NCBI GenBank assembly: GCA_949987565.1
Contig: OX465104.1
Span: 4,459,052 to 4,523,051, forward strand
Direction of reading: 5' to 3'
DNA: 64,000 nucleotides
From: Luidia sarsii
Taxonomy: Eukaryota > Echinodermata > Asteroidea > Paxillosida > Luidiidae
Notes under the pieces: model-generated
Database searches by the model: none
Seen by the model: only the letters and a program-made list of their open reading frames with translations
What the model was told of the DNA's origin: nothing
Shown here: positions 1-8,258 of the stretch, in pieces
Layout of the letters: every line of letters starts with the position of its first letter
Position numbering within the stretch: the stretch's first letter is position 1
Made by a program: the position numbers and the translations under genes

Positions 1-161
1 CGGCAATTAAGCGAGAACAAAGGTTACTCCCTCACCTGTGTTAGAGCCTAAGCTCAGCATGCATCCACAGGGTGTTGGGAGAAAAGGCGATCGCTTATCG
101 GAAAAGACTTGGAAAAGCAGGTGAAGGAGCGGCTAAGGATTAAAGGTCTTAGCCAAAAGGT
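1..161 (-). mobile_element. LINE family A 5' UTR fragment ending in U2 5' sequence
   Basis: This matches the 5' UTR upstream of ORF1 in better preserved copies (6776-6920, 11600-11715, 14580-14730). Shared landmarks are the GCGAGAACAAAGG block, the GTTAGAGCCTAAGC block and a GGCGATCGCTTATCGG block. Read on the minus strand, 145-161 is CCTTTTGGCTAAGACC, the 5' end of U2 snRNA with one change, and it abuts the LINE 5' UTR. The ORF1 start is cut off by the window edge. Confidence 0.7.
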
Positions 162-214
162 TAAGATAGAATGTGATTGGATGGCAGATACTGATGGTCT
201 GGTGGAGTACTTGC

Positions 215-512
215 ATAGTAGGCCTTTTTGTATTCAGTACAATACATACACACTGTACCATACACCACTTTCCATTCACCACAAACCACTCCCCATACAC
301 CACAAGCCACAGTGACCACATGCCTCAGTGACCTCAAACAACAATACATTGACCTCTGCCCTCATAATGCAGCCAGTAGCAACATTCCATTCACCACTCA
401 CCACTCACCTCTCCCCAGTCCCCACATACCACACACCACAGTGACCACAAGCCTCAGTGACCTCAAACAACAATACATTGACCTCTGCCCTCATAATCCA
501 GCCAGTAGCAAG
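215..512. repeat. CACCAC-rich dispersed repeat, two direct copies
   Basis: The stretch has repeated CATACACCAC and CCACTCACCACA strings, followed by a module running from TGCCTCAGTGACC to ATAATGCAGCCAGTAGC. The module occurs at about 321-389 and again at 448-512. Related copies lie at 1245-1375, 4310-4475 and 8640-8710, and shorter pieces lie at 16300-16375 and equivalent places in the tandem array. No coding signal is seen. Confidence 0.7.
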
Positions 513-519
513 CACTGAT

Positions 520-905
520 GGAATGCCCCACCTGCAAACACTTGAAACATGTGACCAAGGAGCAATCCTTGGCCACGTGCCCCTCAGCCCTGCACCGGGC
601 GCAGGTCCGCTTTTGTCCCGGGTAAGACACCCAGGCGTTCATACTCCCGATACGGAGGACCGCATACGGTACTGGCGGGTGCCGTTAAAGACGGTCGGCT
701 CACCCTGGTAGGTACAATACCTACCAACGATCACCTCCCCGTACTCCGACAACCGCCTGCGGAGAATCTTGTCATCTACCCCAAGGTCTACATACAAAAT
801 AGTGACCATGGAGACACCACCGGTGTAATTGGATGTACACCCATTGATGTCCCCAAGCTTGGGGCCAAATCGCCGGTGTTGTTCCTCTGTGAGATGTCGC
901 TGGCC
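520..905 (-). pseudogene. LINE family A ORF1 internal fragment
   Basis: The minus-strand translation includes RRFGPKLGDINGCTSNYTGG, then the VDLGVDDKI and YGEVIVGRYCTYQGEPTV blocks typical of this ORF1. It covers the RRM-like region and breaks before the zinc knuckles, which continue in another frame towards 520. A near-identical fragment with the same left flank (from GAGATGTCGCTGGCC) lies at 8716-9120, so this junction was duplicated together with its surroundings. Confidence 0.75.
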
Positions 906-1139
906 TTGTTTGCATTCACTGATCAGGACCAGCAACTTTTTTGTACTTCTTGACTGAAGGTTGAATAAGATTAAATATTATGTAGGTTTACTTCGTGTTT
1001 CAGTGTTCTTTTAAAACAAGACAAGGAAGTTAAAATCAGGGAGTTTCGGAATTCAACTGGCAAGGCTGACCAAAGCCTAGGAAATCTGTTGACGGCATTT
1101 AGGTGTACATGTAAGGACTGGGTCCAGCAACTTTTTGAC

Positions 1140-1616
1140 TTCTTTAGTGAACTTTCTTCTTTACCTTTCTTGATGGGTTGTTACTTGAGCCTCTATGCTT
1201 GAGTTGTGTCTGGACCCACCTGGGGGGTATTTGCATAGTATTTGTACATGTACCATACACCACATTCCATTCACCACAAACCACTCACCACTCCTCATGC
1301 AACACACACCACACTGACCCCATGCCTCAGTGACCACACAACAATACCTTGACCTCTGCCCTCATAATGCAGCCAGTACTGAGCATGCCACAATCTGCTG
1401 TTAGATTTCTTTCAAATTCCAGTAAAATGCAGTATTTCTAGACTTGTGTTAATTTTTTAAGGGAAAATGAGGATGGGAATCTTGTCTAATGTTTACCTTT
1501 TCTACATTAGTGTTGGGTTGAGTACAATTTTTGGATTGAATCGGTGTAAGAAGTAAACAACTGTGTCCAGTGGACCAATTCCTGAATCTTATTAAGTTAG
1601 GAAACAATATCTTGGT
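1140..1616 (+). repeat. U2 5'-flanking unit, paralogous to 4165-4550
   Basis: This shares blocks in the same order with 4165-4550: CTTTACCTTTCTTGATGGG, the CACCAC repeat, and ATTTCTTTCAAATTCCAG shortly before U2 sequence. The shared order suggests that U2 genes here once formed direct repeats about 3 kb apart. I cannot identify a proximal sequence element with certainty. Confidence 0.55.
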
Positions 1617-1805
1617 ATCGCTTCTCGGCCTGATGGCTAAGATCATGTGTAGTATCTGTTCTTTTCAGAATAAAATCTGAAACGCTGCTCATTGAGCAGC
1701 CATGATTTTAATCTGATTTTTGTAACCTGGTCATGGTAAAAGAGCTTGCTCTTTCCTGACCACGGGTTGGCCTGGTTTAGCACTATTGCCAGGGTTCGGC
1801 CCACT
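1617..1805 (+). ncRNA. RNU2: U2 snRNA gene (or very recent pseudogene)
   Basis: The 189 nt align end to end with U2, the snRNA that pairs with the intron branch site. The start ATCGCTTCTCGGCC is canonical. The branch-recognition GTAGTA is at 1649-1654, exactly U2 nucleotides 33-38. Stem IIa is TTTCAGA/TCTGAAA, a compensated version of the vertebrate helix. Stem IIb is a perfect GCTGCTC/GAGCAGC hairpin (1684-1700). The Sm site ATTTTTG is at 1716-1722. Stem III has the GAGCTTGCTC loop (1729-1761), and stem-loop IV is at 1766-1801. Loop I reads CCTGATGG instead of the usual CCTTTTGG, and the same change appears in several U2 ends fused to LINEs nearby. Compensatory changes argue for recent or present function, while the LINE-rich surroundings leave pseudogene status open. 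Confidence 0.85.
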
Positions 1806-1910
1806 TCCCTTCGGGGAAAATAATTAAAACCAAAGATAGAACTTTCTTCCTTCATCTGTTATGCCTATACCTCAATTTCTTCATTTTCGTTGTCTATGTA
1901 ACCCCTTATG
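1806..1910 (+). promoter_or_regulatory. U2 3' flank with possible 3'-box-like element
   Basis: AATTAAAACCAAAGATAGAA follows the U2 end by about 15 nt. It resembles the snRNA 3' box in having an A-run followed by an AGATAGA end. The same block follows the U2 fragments at 4620 and 5440. The shared flank (CTTCCTTCATCTG, then CTATACCTCAATTTC) ends abruptly at a LINE junction at 1910. Confidence 0.4.
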
Positions 1911-3505
1911 CATGCCGTTGACGTTGAGGGAAAGGAAAGAAATCATTGGAAAAGAAAGAAAGGGGCGACCATGACAGAATCAGAAAAGGAAAAAAAAGGA
2001 CATGGGGGGAAAACAAAATCAAGAAAGGACAAAGGATTTGACAAAGAACTCACGTGGGTGCCCTACGACCTCCGACGTGTGTTTGCGGCTAAGATGGTTT
2101 TTCCACAACCACGTGTCTGGTCGGGACGTGCACCAGGGACAAGCAGCCTTAAGGTTCACCTGCCCGCGGTGTCGCAACCCAACGTGGGATTTGAGGGAGG
2201 TCCAGGTCTCAAAGAGCCCCTTGCAACCCTCGGCCGGGCAGGTGATAGACTGACCTTTGCCTGGGAGAGGAATGGCGTCCAGTAGTTTGCGTGCCTCCCT
2301 CTGGGCGCCCATCGAGGGAGCAGGGGAGCTCCCCACCCGCCGGGCAGGGCCCGCGGCACCGCCCGCACTGGACCGCTCCGCGGAGCCGTCCGTCACAGAC
2401 GGCACCACACACCTCTCTGACGGTGCTGGGTTGCGACCACCCTCAGGGCCACAAGGAGGCCCGACCGGGGTCTCCTGGTCAGGGTCAGACGACTCCTCAG
2501 AGGACGGGGGGGTCGCCGTCTCGGTGTTCGCCTCCCGAGGCTTAGTGTGCGGACGAAGACGGCGCTTGGACTTTCGCACCGGTCTATCGTCCGCGGTCGG
2601 CAGGACGGCGGAGCACCCCTGCGACAAGCAGACCAGCTGGGCCGGCCCGTTAACTCCTGTGCATGCCGCGCTCTCCAGTACAGAGAAGCCGGCCTTGAGG
2701 GAGCCGTTACACTCCCTGCAAGAAAAATCAGCCGGGTAGGGACCAGCCGGGGCCTCACATCAAAGGCAGGTCTTGGCGGGCAACGGGGCAGGAGAGGTCG
2801 GTGTCTGGAGCGGATCCCGGATGGAACCCTGTGGGGGGGGGAGGGGGTGGGAGGGGAGGCAGGAGAGGAAGATGAAGAGGAAAAGGAAGAAGGGGAAGAG
2901 GAAGAGGGGGAAGAAGGCTGGGAGACGGACAGGGGAGGAATCTCGGAAGAAGGCTGGGAGGGGGCCTGCAGAGCGGGCCTGGACCGAGAGAGGGGGGTCA
3001 GGTGGGGGTAGACAGAGGAGCAGCAGGCTGAGCAGGATCCCCCGACGAGGTGGAAGACCGCGCTCCGCCTGTGGTGGCAACTACAGCAGCCCAAGACCTC
3101 GAGGGCGAAGCCCGGTTCGCGAAGGAGTCGGGGCACGAGCGGAAATTGTGCCCCGTCTCTCCGCATGCCATACACTTGGCGCTGTTGGGGCACTCCCTAA
3201 CAGAGTGCCCCACCTGCAAACATTTGAAACACGTGACCAAGGAGCAATCCTTGGCCACGTGCCCCTCTGCCCCGCACCGGGCGCAGGTCCGCTTCTGTCC
3301 CAGGTAGGACACCCAAGCGTTCCGCGACCCGATGCGGAGAACCGAAGGAATGTTCGATCTGATACGGACTTTGTACTGCCGGGTCCCGTTGTAGACGGTG
3401 GGCTCACCCTGGTAGGTACAAAACCTACCAGCGAGAACCTCCCCGTACTCTGAGATCCGGCACCGCACGATCCTGTCGTCTACCCCCATGTCTACATAAA
3501 GTAGA
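1911..3505 (-). mobile_element. LINE family B copy: ORF1 with start of ORF2
   Basis: Read on the minus strand, this runs from the middle of the RRM-like region of ORF1 (MGVDDRIVRCRISEYGEV near 3489) through to the first ~16 codons of ORF2 (MISFLSLNVNGM, start codon near 1958). There it is cut by U2 3'-flank sequence. The 5' part is missing at about 3505. All coding parts lie in one orientation, and the breaks at both ends fall inside coding sequence. Confidence 0.8.
2019..3489 (-). pseudogene. LINE family B ORF1, frameshifted
   Basis: The N-terminal part (3489-2998) has three CCHC zinc knuckles: CARCGAEGHVAKDC, CFKCLQVGHSVREC and CMACGETGHNFRSC. It then runs into Ser/Pro-rich low-complexity sequence that needs a frame change near 2990. 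The C-terminal part (2627-2019) holds one C2H2 finger, CPAEGCKGLFETWTSLKSH, then a second, CPWCTSRPDTWLWKNH, and ends ...FVKSFVLS. A Cys-rich segment (about 2800-2580) lies between. ORF1 proteins of such LINEs bind nucleic acid. Purine runs at 2830-2990 make the middle of the gene unstable. Confidence 0.75.
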
Positions 3506-4164
3506 GTATTTAAACTTCTTTGGCATTACACATTCCAAATGAATAGACTTCACTCCTTCAAATGCAAACTTAAAACTTAATTTTTTAGATCAGCTGTTGT
3601 AAAAGTGACTTCGTTTGGATTTGTTTTTTTGATGTTTTATTTTGTCACCATGTCAGGTATTTTAGTTGATAACTTGATTGGTAAATATTATTACGTAGGG
3701 ACATGTAGGGTTAGAGGCGTCTGTCCCCAGAAAAGATCGAGACATTACCGATGTCAATGGGGTTAAGGCCTAAGTCATTAGTTACCCCGTTGACGGGACA
3801 GACGTATCCCCATACTGCGGTTTGGGCACTGGCATGGTGGAACTTTTCACTTAAAGATAGTCCTCTTTCTTAGGGGGGGATACTCTCCCTTGTTTTACAG
3901 CATTACCCCTTTGATCACCTTGATCACCTTGTTAGAAAGATTGCACTATGATTTCTGAATAATTTTTTGTTATAATAATGTCATTTTTTCCAGAATTATT
4001 TTGCAAGCGTGCACTTCTCCATGTTGCACTCCACAGGCATTCTTCAGTCCATCTGTGTACATCCAGACTTACAGTTTCTTAATTGGACCTTGAAGATTAT
4101 GTCATGTGATCTGTGCTGACTTCATTATGGTATCAAAATGGTTGACATCTGGGAAATGTCAAAG
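3506..4164. other. No gene seen; AT-rich with one structured segment
   Basis: I see no conserved coding signal. The only distinctive part is the self-complementary segment at 3718-3804, listed separately. Duplicated ATCACCTTGATCACCTTG and runs of T are the other visible features. Confidence 0.5.
3718..3804. other. Predicted three-helix foldback
   Basis: CGTCTGTCCC (3718-3727) pairs perfectly with GGGACAGACG (3795-3804). Inside are GACAT/ATGTC (3741-3755) and CAATGGGGT (3755-3763) with ACCCCGTTG (3784-3792). The last encloses a small CTAA/TTAG hairpin. This gives a closed multi-branch fold of 87 nt. I do not recognise it as a known snRNA, tRNA or 5S RNA. It could be a structural RNA relic or part of a foldback transposon. 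Confidence 0.45.
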
Positions 4165-4558
4165 TTTCTTCTTTACTTTCTTTACCTTTCTTGATGGGTT
4201 GTTACTTGAGCTGTGTCTGGACCCATTGATTGGGCTCTATGATGATGAGGTGGATAAAGGTTAAGATAGAATGTGATTGGATGGCAGATACTGACAGTCT
4301 GTTGGGGTATTTACATAGTATTTGTATTCACTACAATACAAACCATACACCACATTCCACTCACCACAAACCACTCACCACTCCTCATACACCACACACC
4401 ACAGTGACCTCATGCCTCAGTGACTACACACAATAATATATTGACCCCTGCCCTTATAATGCAGCCAGTGGCAGGTACATTGCATACTGAGCACTTGCCC
4501 ATTGATCTGCCATGTTGCTTTAGATTTCTTTCAAATCCAGTAAAATGCATAGATCTTC
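4165..4558 (+). repeat. Second U2-flank unit
   Basis: This paralogue of 1140-1616 has the same order of blocks. It also contains AAGGTTAAGATAGAATGTG (4258-4276), which flanks the U2 fragment at 145-161. The U2 body that should follow is mostly deleted. Confidence 0.5.
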
Positions 4559-4620
4559 AAAAGAGCTTGCTCTTTCCTGACCACGGGTTTAGCACTATTG
4601 CCAGGGTTCGGCCCACTTCC
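4559..4620 (+). pseudogene. U2 snRNA 3'-end fragment
   Basis: This corresponds to U2 stem III and stem-loop IV (AAAAGAGCTTGCTCTTTCC, then CCAGGGTTCGGCCC). An internal deletion removes the GTTGGCCTG side of stem IV, so it cannot fold normally. The 3'-flank A-rich block follows at 4630. Confidence 0.75.
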
Positions 4621-4681
4621 CTTAGGGAAAAATAATCAAAACTAAAGATAGTTATAAATTCACTCCTTCGTCTATATCTGC

Positions 4682-4762
4682 CAAATGGTCGCGCGTCACA
4701 ACCCCCCTCTCCCGAAGATGACCAAAAACCTTTTCAGGCAAAGTAACTTCCTCATACTGCAG
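4682..4762 (-). pseudogene. LINE family A ORF1 N-terminal fragment
   Basis: The minus-strand codons match residues about 10-35 of family A ORF1 (QYEEVTLPEKVF, then LREREGVVTR-type sequence). The fragment is fused directly to plus-strand U2 5' sequence at 4764. This is the only LINE-U2 junction here in which the two are in opposite orientation. Confidence 0.65.
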
Positions 4763-4763
4763 T

Positions 4764-4810
4764 ATCGCTTCTCGGCCTGATGGAAAAGAACATGTGTGAT
4801 CTGTTCTTTT
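4764..4810 (+). pseudogene. U2 snRNA 5'-end fragment
   Basis: ATCGCTTCTCGGCCTGATGG is identical to the start of the U2 copy at 1617. It then diverges (AAAAGAACATGTGTGATC), losing the GTAGTA branch-recognition element. AT-rich sequence follows. Confidence 0.75.
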
Positions 4811-5283
4811 TCTGAAAAGAAGTGTTTATTACAAAATATGGTTCAAGATACAAGGGATAAACAGATCAAGAATAAATATGCTCCACAATATAAATAGAGG
4901 AAAATCTATAGATAAAATAATTAGTCTGAAATTGCCACAAAGAGGGAAACAGAACAAAAGTCAGAGTAAAAATGTCCGAAAGTGGGCAAGCAAAAATGGG
5001 AATAGAGAGGGCAAGAGTTCAGACTGTCGGAGAGTTCAGGGTGTGGCCATGTATTGGCGGTGACCGAGAGTTCAGGCTGCGACCGAGTATTGGCGGTGGC
5101 CACTGACGTGTTCGATATATATATCACGGGATCCTTTGATGGCATCAATGCAGCAAAGGCGTCGCATCAAGGTTCGGTATCGCTTGGAGATGCCAAGGCG
5201 CCGGAGCACACGCTCGTTGTTGGGCAGCCAGGATCCAAGGACCCCAACCGCGAAGCCGTGCACCTCGGCGTCTTTGCCTGTCG
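4811..5283. other. No recognised gene
   Basis: AT-rich sequence to about 5110 gives way to GC-richer sequence. Its minus strand is open over 5072-5320 (...GSWLPNNERVLRRLGISKRY...). I do not recognise this peptide. It may be a fragment of a retrotransposon ORF, given the surroundings, but no diagnostic motif is visible. Confidence 0.35.
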
Positions 5284-5433
5284 CTGTTCTTTTCAGAATA
5301 AAATCTGAAACGCTGCTCATTGAGTAGCCATGATTTTAATCTGATTTTTGTAACTTGGTCATGGTAAAAGAGCTTGCTCTTTCCTGACCACGGGTTGGCC
5401 TGGTTTAGCACTATTGCCAGGGTTCGGCCCACT
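5284..5433 (+). pseudogene. U2 snRNA fragment lacking the first ~40 nt
   Basis: This matches the U2 copy at 1617 from CTGTTCTTTTCAG to the 3' end and the 3' flank beyond. Stem IIb has one mismatch (GCTGCTC/GAGTAGC). The Sm site and stems III-IV are kept. The whole 5' part with the branch-recognition sequence is replaced by unrelated DNA, so it cannot work as U2. Confidence 0.8.
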
Positions 5434-5566
5434 TCCCTTCGGGGAAAATAATTAAAACCAAAGATAGAATTGTCTTCCTTCATCTGTTTTGCCTATACCT
5501 CAATTTCTTCATTTTCTTATCTACATAACCCCTTATGCATTCCTCATCTCTGCTACGCTTCTGTCC

Positions 5567-5683
5567 TGAGTAGGACACCCAGGCATTCCTGGACCTGATT
5601 TAATCCGCATTCTGTACTGGCAGGTGCCATTGAAGACGGTCGGCTCACTTTTGTAGGTGTAATACAGTACCTACCAACGATGA
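5567..5683 (-). pseudogene. LINE ORF1 fragment (family A-like, diverged)
   Basis: The minus strand reads through the conserved YQ-EPTVFNGT-QYRMRI and NAWVSYSG blocks with several changes and small insertions. It follows the 3' flank of a U2 fragment, as do other LINE pieces here. Confidence 0.6.
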
Positions 5684-5789
5684 AAAGTTCAGAGTTGACT
5701 CTCTTTTCGGGTGAGGGGGGAAGGGGATAAACGGGGGCAACGTAATAAAGGAAAGAAAGGAGAACTGTATTAATGACCACCACTAAACT

Positions 5790-5850
5790 AAACTACAGAT
5801 AGAACTCAAGTTATAAATTCCCTCCTTCATCTATATCTGCCTATACCTCA
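5790..5850 (+). pseudogene. U2 3'-flank relic
   Basis: The stretch (CAGATAGAACTC, then CTCCTTCATCTATATCTGCC and TATACCTCAATTTTC) matches the 3' flanks of the U2 copies at 1820-1880 and 4640-4680. No U2 body precedes it. A LINE ORF1 joins at 5852. Confidence 0.45.
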
Positions 5851-5854
5851 ATTT

Positions 5855-6658
5855 TCACTGCGGAGTGGAAGTGGAAGGAGAAACAGATGAAACAGGAACA
5901 GAAAGGACAGAAGACATAGAGACCGACGGCGACTTGAAGTTTTCCTCTGCAGGGGCCTCATCATCGTCAGAGACGCTGGTAGAGGCCCAAGCCTTGGAGG
6001 GGGACGCCCTGTTGGCGAAGGAGTTGGGGCACAACCGAAAGTTGTGCCCCGTCTCCCCGCAGGACGTGCATTTCGAAACATTGGTGCAATCCCTAATGGA
6101 ATGCCCCACCTGTAGGCACTTAAAACACGTGACCAAGGAGCAATCCTTGGCCACGTGCCCCTCGGCCCAGCACCGGGCGCAGGTCCGCTTTTGACCTGGG
6201 TAAGATACCCAGGCGTTCCTATTCCCGATGCGGAGGACAGAAGGTATGTTAGATTGAATCCGCATATGGTACTGGCGGGTGCCGTTAAAGACAGTCGGCT
6301 CACCCTGGTAGGTACAATACCTACCAACGATCACCTCCCCGTACTCCGACAACCGCCTACGAACAATCTTGTCGTCTACCCCAAGGTCAACATACAAAAA
6401 AGTGACCATGGAGACACCACCGGTGTAATTGGATGTACACCCATGAATATCTCCAAGCTTGGGGCCAAATCGCCAGAGGAGTTCCGGCGACTTGAACACA
6501 ACGTCAAACTTCTTCGGGGGAAGAGGTTGGAGCGCGGCCAAATGGTCGCGCGTCACAACCCCCCTCTCCCGAAGCTGACTAAAAACCTTCTCAGGTGAAG
6601 TACATGTAACTACCTCATACTGCAGGAGCAGCGCACAGTCGGACTTACGACCCGGCAT
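5855..6658 (-). pseudogene. LINE family A ORF1, N-terminal half (open)
   Basis: An open frame of 267 codons starts MPGRKSDCALLLQYE. It runs through the RRM-like region (VDLGVDDKIVRRRLSEYGEV) and three CCHC knuckles (CARCWAEGHVAKDC, CFKCLQVGHSIRDC, CTSCGETGHNFRLC), then a Ser-rich linker. It stops being ORF1 at 5855, where a U2 3'-flank relic begins. The Met is the one used by all copies and is preceded by a conserved CTGCAGCAG-type 5' UTR. The C-terminal C2H2 half is missing. Confidence 0.8.
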
Positions 6659-6920
6659 GCTTCCTGCAGCAGCGGAGGAAAGAAAAGTAAAGGAAAGAGC
6701 GGGCTCCCCTGGGGCCGTGTAGAACGAAAGTAAAAAGCGTTTTTTTGCGAAAAACGAAAGGAAGAAAGAAACGGCAATTAAGCGAGAACAAAGGTTACTC
6801 CCTCACCTGTGTTAGAGCCTAAGCTCAGCATGCATCCACAGGGTGTTGGGAGAAAGAAAAAGGCGATCGCTTATCGGAAAAGACAAGGGAAGGGCAGGTG
6901 GAGAAGCGGCTAAGAGAAAA
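6659..6920 (-). mobile_element. LINE family A 5' UTR
   Basis: Conserved 5' untranslated region between the ORF1 start at 6658 and the U2 junction at 6921. It is about 260 nt long and contains the same ordered blocks as the other copies. It has A-rich and GA-rich stretches and no long open frame. Confidence 0.75.
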
Positions 6921-6946
6921 GATCTTAGCCATCAGGCCCTAGAAGC
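6921..6946 (-). other. U2 snRNA 5'-end sequence fused to LINE 5' end
   Basis: The minus strand reads GCTTCTAGGGCCTGATGG, then CTAAGATC, followed directly by the LINE 5' UTR. The loop variant CCTGATGG is the one in the U2 gene at 1617. Confidence 0.8.
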
Positions 6947-7395
6947 AATCAGCTGAGGCTAGTTTTTCAAGCATCTTAAAGATTACAAGTCACTATAAAA
7001 CATCTTGAAATATCTTAAAATATCTTAAACATCTGATAACATCTTAAACATTAAAAGTCACTATAAAAGATACAGACATGCAAACATTATGATCATTAAA
7101 AAAATGACAAAAACAGAGTCATGGCCGCTCCTGGCCAAAAACCTGTCGCACTTCTTCTGGACATCCTTCACTCCCAGACCACTGACATCTCCAGACTTCT
7201 TCTCCTGCCACAGTTACGCTGTTGGGACACTGTTGGGACACACGTGCACTTGACGCTGTTGGGACACTCCCTGACAGAGTGCCCCACCTGCAGACATTTG
7301 AAACACGTGACCAAGGAGCAATCCTTGGCCACGTGCCCCTCTGCTCCGCACTGGGCGCAGGTCTGCTTCTTTCCAAGGTAGGACACCCAAGCGTT
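6947..7395 (-). pseudogene. Partial array-type unit: AT-rich tail and short ORF1 3' part
   Basis: 6947-7110 is an AT-rich segment with repeated ATCTTAAA strings. It is identical in type to the segment after each short ORF1 in the tandem array (for example 14755-14925). 7115-7395 continues, on the minus strand, into the zinc-knuckle part of the short ORF1 (CFKCLQVGHSVRECPNS). At about 7400 it breaks into an unrelated 5' UTR fragment. Confidence 0.65.
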
Positions 7396-7477
7396 CCGCG
7401 ACCCGATGTAAAAAGCGCTTTTTTGCGAAAAACGAAAAGAAGAAAGAAACAGCAATTAAGCGAGAACAAAGGTTACT
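7396..7477 (-). mobile_element. LINE 5' UTR fragment out of place
   Basis: AAAAAGCGCTTTTTTGCG, then GCGAGAACAAAGG, belong upstream of ORF1. Here the piece lies between an ORF1 fragment and an endonuclease fragment, all on the minus strand. Confidence 0.65.
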
Positions 7478-7691
7478 CCCTCGGGAAGGCAAGCAGAAGA
7501 CAGATAGAACCTGTCGAGGCGGCTGTGGATGGAGTTTGAGGCATTCCTCCAAGTGAAGGAACGCTCTCCAGGATGGAGCTGCCTCCAGCCGTCCAACAGG
7601 TCGAAATCTCGTGTAAACTGGGCCAGGTCTTGTTGGCCGCCGTCGCACGACACAGAAGAATGACCCGCTCTGTCTTGCTGGCTGTCCAACA
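7478..7691 (-). pseudogene. LINE ORF2 endonuclease C-terminal fragment
   Basis: The minus strand translates to VLDSQQDRAGHSS..., then FTWRNASNSIHSRLDRFYLS. This is the APE endonuclease segment that follows the GGDFNCVLD motif. It lies downstream of a reverse transcriptase fragment in reading direction, the reverse of the natural ORF2 order. Confidence 0.75.
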
Positions 7692-8258
7692 CGAGATATT
7701 CTCGCAGAGGATGCCCAGCCAACGGACAAAGCCCGGCCCAAACCCCAACCGCTGGAAAGTCGCCAGGAGGAAGGACCAGTCGACACGGTCGAACGCTTTC
7801 TCCTGGTCCAAAGAAATGAAAAGAGAGTTAAGGGAACGGTCTTGAACATAAGAAGCCAAGTCCCTCAGCAGACAAGCGTTGTCGTGGATGGAGCGACCCA
7901 CGACTCCGCACGTCTGAAAGGGACTCACAAGGAAGGGCAGGACGGCGCCCAGACGGGTGCAGAGAACTTTGGACAAGATCTTATAGTCCACGTTCAGGAG
8001 AGAGATGGGCCGCTTGTTCTTGGGGAGGAGCAGGTCCCCCGACTTATTCAAGAGGGTGACGATGCCACACCTCTGAGAAGCCGGAAGGGCCCGCAGCTCG
8101 AAAGCGGCCGCAAAGACCTCAAGAAGGTCTGGGCCCAGGAGGTCCCAGAAGGTGGAGTAAAACTCCTTGGGGCGCCCGTCGCCCCCCGGCGTCTTGCCCC
8201 TACGCATACTGTGCAGAGCTGATGTCAGCTCACACAGACGCAGCGGGGTTTCCAACCT
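7692..8258 (-). pseudogene. LINE ORF2 reverse transcriptase fragment
   Basis: The open minus-strand frame contains GGDGRPKEFY, then the fingers segment NKRPISLLNVDYKILSK, and motif A as FISLDQEKAFDRVDW. It ends before the FADD catalytic box, so it is inactive. The 5' side is joined to ORF1 sequence (SCSRCGE...) at 8259 and the 3' side to an endonuclease fragment at 7691. The family is probably Tx1/L1-like, judging from the APE endonuclease and the zinc-knuckle ORF1. Confidence 0.8.

Noticed and set aside
2257..2739. Plus-strand open frames over ORF1 C-terminal regions (also 9597-10238, 34035-34343, 39776-40264)
   Set aside because: GC-rich antisense shadows of the LINE ORF1; the minus or plus strand with zinc-finger motifs is the coding one.
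5072..5320. Minus-strand frame reading GSWLPNNERVLRRLGISKRY
   Set aside because: Short, no recognised domain, and it runs into U2 pseudogene sequence; listed only as an unassigned stretch.
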